A stretch of DNA of 64,000 nt from SAR202 cluster bacterium bin87 (lineage in GTDB: Bacteria > Chloroflexota > Dehalococcoidia > Lucifugimonadales > UBA3495), in contig MPNC01000001.1 of NCBI GenBank assembly GCA_002238825.1, positions 124,001 to 188,000 of the forward strand, read 5' to 3'. Below are positions 42,727-51,770 of this stretch, piece after piece. The notes beneath the pieces were generated by a model that ran no database searches, had not been told where the DNA came from, and saw nothing but the letters and a program-made list of their open reading frames with translations. The position numbers were made by a program, and so were the translations under genes. Position 1 is the stretch's first letter, and each line of letters starts with the position of its first letter.

Positions 42727-42770
42727 GTGTTGAGCACATGTTCTAACAAACTTCTGTTCTATGTCAACAC
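42727..42770 (-). promoter_or_regulatory. Promoter/operator of the small-protein-cyclase operon
   Basis: The minus strand has a perfect -35 TTGACA (42767-42762) and a -10 TAGAAC (42745-42740) with a 16-bp spacer. Arms GTGTTGA (42727-42733) and TCAACAC (42764-42770) form a dyad across the promoter. The element GTGTTGACATAGAA (42770-42757) is identical to one at 13885-13898 in front of the iron-type importer. Confidence 0.6.
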
Positions 42771-42880
42771 CAAGGCCATCCAATTTGAGGATATTTGTTC
42801 CAATCCGTGCGCCACAGGGCAATGGAAAGGGCCGACGACATCGCCGGCCCGGATCGCGCGGTTGAGCCAAACCGCTATCC

Positions 42881-44134
42881 TCAACTGGCTTGTTGCAGGA
42901 ACTGTTCTACGGATACGGTTTCCTGGCTGGACGTTCCCATGTCCCGAACCACCACGGTCCCGTCGCGGACCTCGTCGTCGCCGATGATCACGGTGGCAGC
43001 CACCCCCAGCGCGTTGGCCTGTCGCATCTGCCCCCGCAGGGCCCGGCCGCCGTTGGCCAAAATCGCCCCGACCCCGGCGTTGCGCATCAGGCTCGCCAGG
43101 CGGACGCCTTCCACGCGGGCATCCTCGCCGATGGTTGCGATCAGATAGCGTGGCGAGGGTTCATCGGGCACCGGCGTTTCGGCCCGGCGCAGGTTGAGCG
43201 CCAGCCGTTCGATGCCGCTACCAAACCCGATTCCCGGCGTGGGACGTCCGCCCAACTGCTCGATGAGCCCGTCGTAGCGCCCGCCGCCGCAGATCGTGGA
43301 TTGTGCGCCTTCCACCGCCGGTTGGATCTCGAAAACCGTGCGCGTGTAGTAGTCCAGACCCCTCACCAGCCGGTGGTCCACCCGGTAGGGTATGCCCGCC
43401 GCGTCCAGATAGGAACGCACCCGGTCCCAGTGGGTCTGGCAGTCCGCGCAGAGGCACTCCACCGATTTCGGGGCCTCTTCGCCCAGCGCGCGGCACGTCT
43501 CAACCTTGCAGTCCAGCAGCCTCAGGGGGTTGCGCTCCAGCCGTTGACGGCAGTCGGGGCACAGGTTGGCGGTCTGGCCCTGGTAATAGGACTTCAGGGC
43601 CCCGATGTATTCCGGTCGGCATTGCCCGTCGCCGATGCTGTTGGTCAATAGGGTGATGTCGGAGAGGCCGATGCCCTGGATAAAGGTCCAGGCCAGCTCG
43701 ATCACTTCGGCGTCCACCGACGGGTCGCCGTCGCCGATGGCTTCTACGCCGAACTGGTGGTGCTGGCGGAACCGGCCGGCCTGCGGACGCTCGTAACGGA
43801 ACACCGGGCACAGGTAGTACATCCGCACGGGTTGCGCCTGGTTGTGCATCCCGTGTTCCAGGTAGGCGCGGCACACCGGGGCCGTTCCCTCCGCCCGGAG
43901 GGTCAGGTGATCGCCGCCCCGGTCCTCGAAGACGTACATCTCTTTTTCGACGATGTCCGTGCCTTCGCCAACACCGCGCACGAAGAGCCCGGCGTCCTCG
44001 AACATCGGGCTGTCGATCCTGCCGTAGCCGAACCGGCGGGCCACGTCGGTGGCGTGCGACTCGATGTAGCGCCAGTACTTCTGCTCATCGGGGAGGCGGT
44101 CGGCAGTGCCCCGCGGGGCCTGGAAAGTGGGCAT
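42881..44134 (-). CDS. hisS: Histidyl-tRNA synthetase
   Basis: A 417-residue class II synthetase. Motif 1 is near YGRIDSPMFEDAGLF; motif 2 is MYYLCPVFRYERPQAGRFRQ. The histidine-specific RGLDYYTRTVFE and the motif 3 region GIGFGSGIERLAL follow. The C-terminal anticodon-binding domain is YLIATIGEDARVEGVRL to the end. A pair of CxxC-like groups (LCPDC...CLCADC) lies in the middle domain. It ends with SVEQFLQQAS, is complete, and is flanked by genes of unrelated function. Confidence 0.97.
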   Translation of the reverse strand: MPTFQAPRGTADRLPDEQKYWRYIESHATDVARRFGYGRIDSPMFEDAGLFVRGVGEGTDIVEKEMYVFEDRGGDHLTLRAEGTAPVCRAYLEHGMHNQAQPVRMYYLCPVFRYERPQAGRFRQHHQFGVEAIGDGDPSVDAEVIELAWTFIQGIGLSDITLLTNSIGDGQCRPEYIGALKSYYQGQTANLCPDCRQRLERNPLRLLDCKVETCRALGEEAPKSVECLCADCQTHWDRVRSYLDAAGIPYRVDHRLVRGLDYYTRTVFEIQPAVEGAQSTICGGGRYDGLIEQLGGRPTPGIGFGSGIERLALNLRRAETPVPDEPSPRYLIATIGEDARVEGVRLASLMRNAGVGAILANGGRALRGQMRQANALGVAATVIIGDDEVRDGTVVVRDMGTSSQETVSVEQFLQQAS

Positions 44135-44245
44135 GGCGTTGTTACCGCTCCTTGTGCGTTGGCCGAGCGTACCGGAATTCCTGTGCGGAATTCATTCTAT
44201 CATTGGCCTGCTTGAACCCGCGCGCCAACCTATCCTCAACAGAAG

Positions 44246-45496
44246 TCATGCCTTGCCTTCGGCTTCCAGATGCGCCACTTCGTCGGGCGTCAGCCCGCCG
44301 ATGCTGCACAAGACGTCCCGGTTGTGCTGGCCCAGCGTGGGCGGCGGGTTTGCCGGCGTATCGACGCAGCCCGTGAGCTGCACCGGCGTGTTGACCGTGC
44401 GGAAGGGACGGCCGTAGGTGTCTCCGCTGTCCACGAACATGTTCCGCGTCTCCAGGTGCGGGCAGCTGTCCAGGTCCGCCGCGTCCTGAACGATGCCCAT
44501 GGAAAACCCGCAGTCCAGCAGGTGCTGGTTCAGCTCTCGCTTGGGTATGTTCTGGGACCACTCCTCGATGGCGGGAACGATGTGGCTGGTGTAGAAGGGT
44601 CCGGTTACGCCGCGACCCAGGTAGCGCGGGTCGTCGGCCAGTTCGGGCCGGCCGACGAGGTTCCACATGGCCGTCCACTTGTCGTCGGCGTTGCCGGCGC
44701 CGGCCAGCACCACGAAGCCGTCCGACGCCCGCAGGGTGAGTTGCGCGGAGAACATGTTCTCGCGGGCCGTGGTGGTCACCTGCCCGGTGGACTGGAACAG
44801 CGGCATGCTGCTGGTGGTATGCGCCGCCATGCAGTCGTACATCGCCATGTCCACGTGCTGGCCTCTGCCCGTCTTTCGCCGCGACTCCAACGCCATCATG
44901 ACGCCCAGCGCGGCCCATACCGCCGGCACCGAGTCGCCCATGTTGTCGCCCACCATCTGGGGCCCGCTTTCCGGCGTCCCCGTGGTCACCATCCAGCCGC
45001 CCATGCCCTGGACGCAGGGGTTGTTCGCCGGCCAGTTGGAGTAGGGTCCGCGCAACCCGTCACTGTCCCCGTAGCCCGAGATGCTCGCGTACACCAGCCC
45101 GGGGTTGATCTCGCTCAGCCGCGCGTAGCTGAAACCAAGGCGCCCCATGGCTCCCGGCCCCCAGTTGTCCAGCAGCACGTCCGATACCCGGAGCATGTTT
45201 TCGAAAGCGCGTTTGCCGACCGGGTCTCTCAGATCCAGGGATACGCTTTTCTTGTTGCGGTTGACCCCGAGATAGCGCGCGCTGACCTGCGAGCCGTCCG
45301 GACCCTCGACAAAAGGCTCGTTTCTGCGTGCCTGGTCTCCGGTGCCCGGCCGTTCGATCTTGATCACCTCCGCTCCCATGTCCGCCAGGATCATCGAGCA
45401 GAACGGCCCGGCGACAATGTGCGTGGCGTCCAGCACGCGTAGCCCTTCCAGCGGCAGCGGTTGCAGGTTCGATTCGGGATTGGCAGTTGAAGTCAT
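44246..45496 (-). CDS. CaiB/BaiF family CoA transferase
   Basis: A 416-residue family III CoA transferase that moves CoA between organic acids. N-terminal LRVLDATHIVAGPFCSMILAD and GAEVIKIERPGTGDQARRNEP are diagnostic. The nucleophilic Asp is likely in VDMAMYDCMAAH. The RYLGVNRNKKSVSLDLRDP block and the C-terminal TPVQLTG and GQHNRDVLCSIGGL are also typical. The pair of acids is unknown. A -10-like TATAGT on the minus strand at 45554-45559 could be its promoter. Confidence 0.94.
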   Translation of the reverse strand: MTSTANPESNLQPLPLEGLRVLDATHIVAGPFCSMILADMGAEVIKIERPGTGDQARRNEPFVEGPDGSQVSARYLGVNRNKKSVSLDLRDPVGKRAFENMLRVSDVLLDNWGPGAMGRLGFSYARLSEINPGLVYASISGYGDSDGLRGPYSNWPANNPCVQGMGGWMVTTGTPESGPQMVGDNMGDSVPAVWAALGVMMALESRRKTGRGQHVDMAMYDCMAAHTTSSMPLFQSTGQVTTTARENMFSAQLTLRASDGFVVLAGAGNADDKWTAMWNLVGRPELADDPRYLGRGVTGPFYTSHIVPAIEEWSQNIPKRELNQHLLDCGFSMGIVQDAADLDSCPHLETRNMFVDSGDTYGRPFRTVNTPVQLTGCVDTPANPPPTLGQHNRDVLCSIGGLTPDEVAHLEAEGKA

Positions 45497-45672
45497 GGTC
45501 CAGCTCCATCAGCGTACCGGGATTAAAGGGGTTGGTGCGATGCGCCCGCCGCAACTATACGGGAACAGGCGCCTGATCGCGCCGCAGTGGTTTCGGGACC
45601 CGGGCGATTCATGGCGCCACCGTGCGAATTGGTGTCGACCCTTTCGGGGCACAGACTCCGAGCTTACGGCTA

Positions 45673-46671
45673 CTAACGCGACCTCTCGCGTATGTAGTCC
45701 ACCATCTCCAGCAGGGAGCGTCGCGAAGCGCACTCCGGCAGGTCGTCCAGCGCGGCCGCGGCCTCGGTGCAGTAGTTGCGGATCACCGCGAAGCAGTCGG
45801 GCACGATGCTCGAACCGTCAATCATGTCCAACGATTTCTGCAATAGTTGGTCGACGTCCGACCCGGCGTTGGTTATGGACGCGAAAAGCCGGTCTATCGG
45901 ATGATCGTCGGGGTACCGCTCGATCAACATGATGGTCGGCAGCGTCAGCACTCCTTGCAGCAGGTCGTTGCCCACCGGCTTGCCGATTTCGCTGGCGTCC
46001 CCCTGGATGTCCAGCAGGTCGTCAACGATCTGGAAGGCCATGCCCACGTTGTAGCCGTAGGTGCGCAGGGCCTGGACCTGGCGCTCCGGCGCTCCGCTGA
46101 GGATGGCGCCGGTTTCGGCGGAGGTGCAGAACAGGGACGCGGTCTTGCGATAGATGCGCTCGTCGTACAGCCGGCGCGCCTTGGACGGGTCAAAGGTGGT
46201 GAAAAACTCGATCAACTGCCCGCTGGCCAGTTCCATGATCGTTTCTGAGAACCGCCGAATGACGCGTACCACTCCCGTATCACAAACGAAGGTCGCCGAT
46301 GTGGCGAAAAGGTAGTCTCCCAGGAGCACCGCGACGTGATTGCCGTAGAGTTTGTTGATGGTTGGCTTGCCACGGCGTAGCCCCGCGTTGTCCACCGTGT
46401 CGTCGTGGATCAGGGTAGCCAGGTGCAGCAGTTCGACGGCCGCCGCCATGATCAGGGAGAGTTTTCGCTCGTGCTCGTGGAATTCCGCCGCCAGCAGGGT
46501 CAGCGCCGGGCGGACCCTCTTGCCACCGGAACGCAGGGCGTAGTCCAGAAGCGGGTCCAGGTCGGCGATGTCGGTCTGGCACAGCTCGTACAGTTGCTCC
46601 TCGACCTGGGCCAGCTGGTCGACCACCGGAGCGTAGATCGAAACGGTTTGCAAGTCCAGCCCGGTCTGCAC
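45673..46671 (-). CDS. Trans-polyprenyl diphosphate synthase
   Basis: A 332-residue isoprenoid chain-elongating enzyme. The first aspartate-rich motif is LIHDDTVDNAGLRRGKPTIN and the second is IVDDLLDIQGD. GGKRVRPALTLLAAEFHEH precedes the first. Its length and the DDTVD form suggest a long-chain synthase for the quinone side chain or carrier lipid. It starts at GTG 46671, 26 bp after metG, with which it is probably co-transcribed. Confidence 0.93.
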   Translation of the reverse strand: MQTGLDLQTVSIYAPVVDQLAQVEEQLYELCQTDIADLDPLLDYALRSGGKRVRPALTLLAAEFHEHERKLSLIMAAAVELLHLATLIHDDTVDNAGLRRGKPTINKLYGNHVAVLLGDYLFATSATFVCDTGVVRVIRRFSETIMELASGQLIEFFTTFDPSKARRLYDERIYRKTASLFCTSAETGAILSGAPERQVQALRTYGYNVGMAFQIVDDLLDIQGDASEIGKPVGNDLLQGVLTLPTIMLIERYPDDHPIDRLFASITNAGSDVDQLLQKSLDMIDGSSIVPDCFAVIRNYCTEAAAALDDLPECASRRSLLEMVDYIRERSR

Positions 46672-46697
46672 GATGGATCGCTCAGGCAGGGGAGGGC

Positions 46698-48383
46698 TCA
46701 GGCGGAGACGCCCAACTGGCTGGCTTCCTGCTCGGCCACGTCGTCATCCAGCTTGGTGTAAAGGTTCGACGGGTTCCGCAGCATGCCGCCCGGCTTGATG
46801 GCCCCGACCAGCGCGTCGAAGTCCCACGGCTCGTCGGTGACGTCTCCGTCAAATCCGAGGAACCCGTGCAACTTCTGGCTGGTAAACGGGAGATACGGCG
46901 AAAGCATGACCTTCAGGCAATTGAGCACCTGGATGGTCGTGCCCAGCGAACGGGCGGCGTGCGCCCGATCTTCCTTGATCGCCTGCCACGGCGCCCGGGC
47001 GTCGAGATACCGGTTGCACTCCTGCGCGAGCCCGAAGGCCTGGCTGACGCCGGCGCGGAAGCGCGTGTGGGCCAGGCTGTCGTCTACCGCCGTCATGGTC
47101 TCGCGGGCGGTGCGCAACAGACCCACCTCCATCTCTTCCGGAGCCGACGCGTCCACCGGCACCTGGCCGTCAAAGTTTCGGTAGGTGAATCGCAACACGC
47201 GGTTGACCAGGTTGCCGTAGGTGGCCACCAACTCGTCGTTGTTGCGTCGCACGAACTCGCCCCAGCTGAAATCGGTGTCGCCGGTTTCCGGCATGTTGAT
47301 GGACAGCAAATAGCGCAGCGGGTCCGGATCGTATCGGTCCAGGTAGTCGGGAACCCACACCGCCCAGTTCTGGCTGGTTGAGAACTTGCGGCTCTCCAGG
47401 CTCAAGAACTCGTTGGCCGGCACGTCGTAGGGCAGGTTCAGGCCGCCGTAGCCCATGAGCATGGCCGGCCAGATGATGCTGTGGAAGGGGATGTTGTCCT
47501 TGCCGATGAAGTAGTACGTCCGGGTGTTGTCGTCCTTCCAGTAGTTTTGCCATTCGTCCGGTTGTCCGTTGTTGGACGCCCACTCCACGGCCGCCGAAAG
47601 GTAGCCGATCACGGCCTCGAACCACACGTAAATCCGCTTCTCGTCGTAGCCTTCCAGCGGCAGCGGGACACCCCATGTGAGGTCACGGGTGATGGCACGG
47701 TCTTTCAGGCCACCCTGCAGGAAGCTCCGGGTCCCGTTGGCCACATTGGGCCGCCAGTGTTCCTGCCGGTTGATCCACTCCAGCAACGGTTCCTGGAAGG
47801 CGGACAGCTTCAGGAAAAAGTGCTCCGAGTCGCGAAAATCGGGGGTCGCGCCACAGATGCTGCACGCCGGCTTCACCAGTTCTATGGGGTCCAGAGTGTG
47901 GCCGCAGTTGTCGCACTGGTCGCCGCGGGCCCGCTCGTTGCCGCAGTGCGGGCAGGTGCCCTCCACGTACCGGTCGGGCAGGAAGCGGTCGCATCCCGAG
48001 CAGTGGGCCAGGAGCATGGTGTCGGGATAGATGTAGCCCTGTTCCTTCAGGCGGAGGAAGAAATCCTGCACCACTCTTTGGTGGTTCGCCGTATGCGTGG
48101 AAGTGAACAGGTCAAAGGAAATACCCAGCCGTTGCCAGCTGTCCAGAAACTGAGCGTGATACCGCTCCAGCACTTCCTGGGGCGCGATGCCTTCCTGGTC
48201 CGCGCGGATGGTGATGGGCGTACCGTGGGCGTCCGAGCCGGATACCATGAGCACGTCGTTGCCCTTCATGCGGTGATAGCGGGCGAAAATATCCGCGGCC
48301 AGGTAGCAGCCGGCGACGTGTCCCATGTGCAGCGGCCCGTTGGCGTAGGGCCACGCGACACCTATCAAGATGCGCTCGGGCAC
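46698..48383 (-). CDS. metG: Methionyl-tRNA synthetase
   Basis: A 561-residue class I synthetase. The HIGH motif is PLHMGHVAGCYLAADIFARY and the KMSKS position reads LESRKFSTSQNWAVW. Four CxxC knuckles in the connecting domain (CSGC, CPHC, CDNC and CSIC) indicate two zinc sites. The C-terminus lacks the dimerising tRNA-binding domain found in longer forms. It starts at GTG 48383 with GGAGGG upstream. The promoter is the extended -10 at 48423. Confidence 0.96.
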   Translation of the reverse strand: MPERILIGVAWPYANGPLHMGHVAGCYLAADIFARYHRMKGNDVLMVSGSDAHGTPITIRADQEGIAPQEVLERYHAQFLDSWQRLGISFDLFTSTHTANHQRVVQDFFLRLKEQGYIYPDTMLLAHCSGCDRFLPDRYVEGTCPHCGNERARGDQCDNCGHTLDPIELVKPACSICGATPDFRDSEHFFLKLSAFQEPLLEWINRQEHWRPNVANGTRSFLQGGLKDRAITRDLTWGVPLPLEGYDEKRIYVWFEAVIGYLSAAVEWASNNGQPDEWQNYWKDDNTRTYYFIGKDNIPFHSIIWPAMLMGYGGLNLPYDVPANEFLSLESRKFSTSQNWAVWVPDYLDRYDPDPLRYLLSINMPETGDTDFSWGEFVRRNNDELVATYGNLVNRVLRFTYRNFDGQVPVDASAPEEMEVGLLRTARETMTAVDDSLAHTRFRAGVSQAFGLAQECNRYLDARAPWQAIKEDRAHAARSLGTTIQVLNCLKVMLSPYLPFTSQKLHGFLGFDGDVTDEPWDFDALVGAIKPGGMLRNPSNLYTKLDDDVAEQEASQLGVSA

Positions 48384-48422
48384 GATTACCCTCCATGATC
48401 CGATGGCTGAAATAGCAAAGCA

Positions 48423-48431
48423 ATTCTAGCA
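48423..48431 (-). promoter_or_regulatory. Extended -10 promoter for metG
   Basis: The minus strand reads TGCTAGAAT; the start would be near 48416, about 33 nt before the GTG. Confidence 0.5.
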
Positions 48432-48618
48432 TAACGCGTGCTCAGCTTACGTGTGGATGATGCGCTCCGGGTGGCATTATTCAACGGGTCGCTGACAGGC
48501 ATTCGTTGGGCCGGTATCGCCGCTGGCGTCGCATGCTGGTTTGTTGCCACCGATGCGATAGAATACCCGTTATCCATTCGGCCCCCATTACGTTCACCCA
48601 ACGCAGGCTCTATTGCCC

Positions 48619-50688
48619 ATGAATGAACCGATCGGCCCAGACCTCTTCAGGCACTTGAAAACCGTGGGAGATCCGACGGTCTCCCCCGATGGGAGCCGGT
48701 GTGCATACGTGCTCTCGTGGATCGACCGGGAGAGTTCGGAGCCCCGGGCACGCATCTACCAGGTCGGGCTGGACGCCGGGGGAACCGATGGGATCCCTCG
48801 GCCATTTACCCAGGGTAACAACGACGGCCACCCTCGGTTCTCTCCCAACGGCGCTTCCCTGGCCTTCCTGAGAGCCGGCGCCAACGACGGCGACTCCGGC
48901 CGGCAGGTCTGGTTGATGCCGGCCGCCGGCGGCGAAGCGGCTCAGCTGACCTGCCTGAAAACCGGTGTCAGGGAGTTCGCCTGGTCGCCGGATTCCGCTC
49001 GGCTGGTGGTGGTTTCCGATGTGGAACCAGCGGACCCGGCTGAAGACCCGGGCCAGCCCGCCGCCAGGGAAGTGCGCCGCATCCGTTACCGGCACGACGC
49101 CATCGGCTGGCGCGGCGACAGCCATTTTCATCTTTTCCTCGTGGATGCGGATACCGGTTCCTCCCAACAGTTTACATCCGGAGATTGGGACGACATGGCC
49201 CCCGCATGGTCGCCGGATGGTCGTCGCATCGCATTCATATCCGGGCGTTCCGGCGACCGTGACGTCACCGCTACCAACGAAATCTACGTGCTGGACGTCG
49301 CCGAGGGGACTGTCTCCGGGGAAGAGCCTCCGGAACCCGAACTGTGGTCCCACGGCCTCACCGACGTTGCCGCCGTTTCCTGGTCGCCCGACGGCGACCG
49401 CCTCCTCGCCGCTGGCGGAACCGGCGACGGGCTCATGGTGTTGTGGCAGGCCTATCTCTACGTGCTGGAGCCGGGCCGCCCGCCGCATCAATTGACCGAC
49501 GACAGCCTGCGCCCCTGCCTCGGCTATCCGGGCATCTATCCTCCCCTGGATTTGCGATGGCTGCCGGAAGACGGGGATGGCGGGAGGATTGTCTTTCTGG
49601 GAGATTCCCAGGGGGAAACCAGGCTCTACGAGATCCCGGTGGGCTCGGATGGGGTTTCCGTTCCAACCGCGATGACCGATGGCAGCGAGCTCCTGTCGGG
49701 ATTCGCCATGGACGCCAAGGCGCGTCGACTCGTGGTCACCGGATCCGACCCGGCCAATCCGTCTGACGCCTATGTGATCGACCACATTTCCAAGACGGAA
49801 GGGAAAGATCGCCGCCGACTTACGGCTCACAACGACAGCTGGCTGGCCGAGCACGCTTCCGCTCCCATGGAGAAGTTCCTGCTCGAGCGGGAGGATTGGG
49901 ATATCGAGTGTCGCCTGTACCATCCGCCCGGATTCGATCCCACCCAACGCTACCCGTTGGTGCTCGAAATTCACGGAGGCCCCAACGGAGCGTTTTACGA
50001 CTCGTTCGTTCCGTGGCACCAGGTGTTGGCGAGCGCCGGCTACCTGACCCTGGCGGTGAACCCCCGCGGCTCATCGACCTACGGAGAGGAGTTCGTCAAC
50101 GCGGTTCTGGGCGACTGGGGCGGCGACGACTACCGCGATCTGATGGCCGCAGTGGACCTGGTATGCCAGCGCGACTATGTCGACACCGACCGCCTGGGCG
50201 TTCACGGATACAGCTACGGCGGGTACATGACCACCTGGATGATCGGACACACCAACCGCTTCCGCGCGGCGGTGGCCGGCGCCCCGTGCATCGACCTGTG
50301 GACCATGTACGGCACCTCCGACATCGCAACCAGCTTTGGCGAAACGCAGTGGGCCATCCGCCTTGCCGGCGGTATGCCCATCAGCCGACCGCTGGCCAAC
50401 GAGCTGTCCGAAGGTGTGGACACCCTGGCATTCCGCCTGCTCCAGCGCTCCCCCATCAAATTCGCGCCCCAGGTCGAAACTCCGGTGCTGCTGCTTCACG
50501 GAGAATCCGACGCGCGGTGTCCGATAGGGCAAAGCGAGCAGTATTTCCAAGTGTTGAAGCGGCTGGACAAAGAGGTGGAAATGGCCCGCTTTCCTGGCTG
50601 CGGCCACGGCTTCCTCCGCACGGGACACGTAGCCTTGCGGCAGGCATATCTTGAGCGCATGCTGGGCTGGTTCCAGCGGTGGCTCTGA
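48619..50688 (+). CDS. Prolyl oligopeptidase family (S9) serine peptidase
   Basis: A 689-residue peptidase. An N-terminal beta-propeller of WD40-like blades (FSPNGASLAFLRAG, FAWSPDSARLVVVSD, WSPDGRRIAFISGRSG) is followed by the hydrolase domain from about residue 430. The catalytic Ser is in GVHGYSYGGYMTTWMIG, the Asp is in LLHGESDARCPIGQ and the His is in PGCGHGFLRTGH. The layout fits acylaminoacyl peptidases and dipeptidyl-peptidase-like enzymes. No signal peptide, so it is likely cytoplasmic. The ATG at 48619 is used; a TTG two codons upstream is possible. TAGAAT at 48559-48564 may be its -10. Confidence 0.93.
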   Translation: MNEPIGPDLFRHLKTVGDPTVSPDGSRCAYVLSWIDRESSEPRARIYQVGLDAGGTDGIPRPFTQGNNDGHPRFSPNGASLAFLRAGANDGDSGRQVWLMPAAGGEAAQLTCLKTGVREFAWSPDSARLVVVSDVEPADPAEDPGQPAAREVRRIRYRHDAIGWRGDSHFHLFLVDADTGSSQQFTSGDWDDMAPAWSPDGRRIAFISGRSGDRDVTATNEIYVLDVAEGTVSGEEPPEPELWSHGLTDVAAVSWSPDGDRLLAAGGTGDGLMVLWQAYLYVLEPGRPPHQLTDDSLRPCLGYPGIYPPLDLRWLPEDGDGGRIVFLGDSQGETRLYEIPVGSDGVSVPTAMTDGSELLSGFAMDAKARRLVVTGSDPANPSDAYVIDHISKTEGKDRRRLTAHNDSWLAEHASAPMEKFLLEREDWDIECRLYHPPGFDPTQRYPLVLEIHGGPNGAFYDSFVPWHQVLASAGYLTLAVNPRGSSTYGEEFVNAVLGDWGGDDYRDLMAAVDLVCQRDYVDTDRLGVHGYSYGGYMTTWMIGHTNRFRAAVAGAPCIDLWTMYGTSDIATSFGETQWAIRLAGGMPISRPLANELSEGVDTLAFRLLQRSPIKFAPQVETPVLLLHGESDARCPIGQSEQYFQVLKRLDKEVEMARFPGCGHGFLRTGHVALRQAYLERMLGWFQRWL

Positions 50689-50784
50689 TCGACCCGCACG
50701 CCGCCATTTGGACGATGCCTCGCGCCGAAGTCTCGCAGGCCTTGAGCCCCGCCAATTGGCCCGCCCCAATGAAAGGATGCAGCC

Positions 50785-50979
50785 ATGCCTGACCCCGATC
50801 TGAGCGTTGGACAAGTACAGAAGATGGCGGAGCTTGTTGGCGTCCCCATCGATGACGTCGACCTCCCCGAGGTGGCCAACCGGTTCGCCAGCCTGATGCA
50901 GGAACTCGACCGCCTGCGCGACCTTGACCTGGAAGGCATCGAACCCGTCACCATATTTCCCGATGCGGACGCCGGCTGA
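50785..50979 (+). CDS. GatC-like small amidase partner
   Basis: A 64-residue protein similar to GatC but shorter (GatC is usually about 95). The helix pattern VGQVQKMAELVGVPIDDVDL and VANRFASLMQELDRLRDLDL, followed by EGIEPVTIFPDAD, matches GatC/AtzG-type subunits that wrap around an amidase. The amidase gene lies 0.8 kb downstream with two HEPN/MNT genes in between. I infer that it is the partner of that amidase and not of a tRNA amidotransferase, because the amidase is not a standard GatA. Confidence 0.72.
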   Translation: MPDPDLSVGQVQKMAELVGVPIDDVDLPEVANRFASLMQELDRLRDLDLEGIEPVTIFPDADAG

Positions 50980-51013
50980 AACCGGTGATTGGATCCATCC
51001 TTCTTGATTCGTC

Positions 51014-51457
51014 ATGCCCCTGAATCTGAAAAACCTGCAAAATGCCATCGGGAGTCTTGAACAGGCCCTTGACGTCTATCGGGCGTTGGTTGATCAGGAG
51101 GATCGAGCGCTGTTAATGGGCGACTCGGAAGAAACGTTACGCCGGGTGCTTCAATCCGGTGTGATCAAACACTTTGAGTTCACCTACGAGCTTTCATGGC
51201 TATCGATCAAGCGCTGGCTGGAGCTCAACGTCAGCCCTAACTCGGCCGATGGTGTCACCAGGCGCGAGCTGTTCCGGCTGGGCGCTGAGAATCGCCTCAT
51301 AGACGATGTTGATCGCTGGATGGATCACCACTCGGCGCGAAATGATACGTCCCACACCTACAGAAAAACCACGGCCGACGCAGTCTTCGCAGCAATACCG
51401 GCTTTTCTGCAGGACGCTCGACGTCTATTGCACGCTCTGGAGGCCCGTAATGATTGA
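51014..51457 (+). CDS. HEPN-domain protein (HI0074-like), nucleotidyltransferase partner
   Basis: A 147-residue all-helical HEPN protein of the nucleotidyltransferase substrate-binding type. The FEFTYELSWLSIKRWLEL helix and the Rx4H motif in HSARNDTSHTYRK are diagnostic. In HEPN/MNT pairs the HEPN protein is generally an RNase toxin that the MNT partner neutralises, often by AMP addition near this motif. It overlaps the MNT gene by 8 bp. The ATG at 51014 lacks a strong SD. No other toxin-antitoxin features surround it. Confidence 0.88.
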   Translation: MPLNLKNLQNAIGSLEQALDVYRALVDQEDRALLMGDSEETLRRVLQSGVIKHFEFTYELSWLSIKRWLELNVSPNSADGVTRRELFRLGAENRLIDDVDRWMDHHSARNDTSHTYRKTTADAVFAAIPAFLQDARRLLHALEARND

Positions 51458-51770
51458 CGTGAGACCGGATCAATTGGCCGAAATCAAGAGCATACTGGAA
51501 CAATACGTCCCTGGATGCGAAGTGTACGCTTTTGGCTCGCGCGTAACCGGGATGACCAAGCCGTGGTCCGATTTGGATCTGGCAGTAATGGGGCCGGAGC
51601 CTTTGGGTTTCCGAAAAGTGGGACGATTGATCGAAGCCTTCCAGGAGTCCACCCTGCCTTTCCGCGTCGATGTCCTCGACTGGCACGACGTGTCCCCCGC
51701 GTTCCAGGCGATCATCGCTGAACATTACGCCGTCATACAGGCGGGCCAAACCGCCGGAGTTTCACAATGA
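51450..51770 (+). CDS. MNT-type minimal nucleotidyltransferase (antitoxin)
   Basis: A 106-residue minimal nucleotidyltransferase. The active-site motif is YAFGSRVTGMTKPWSDLDLAV (G-S, then D-x-D). The third Asp is in FRVDVLDWHD. It should adenylylate the HEPN partner. The start ATG at 51450 lies inside the HEPN gene, and its stop overlaps the next ATG (ATGA), so three genes in a row are translationally coupled. The frame is open further upstream within the HEPN gene, but only as a shadow. Confidence 0.88.
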   Translation: MIDVRPDQLAEIKSILEQYVPGCEVYAFGSRVTGMTKPWSDLDLAVMGPEPLGFRKVGRLIEAFQESTLPFRVDVLDWHDVSPAFQAIIAEHYAVIQAGQTAGVSQ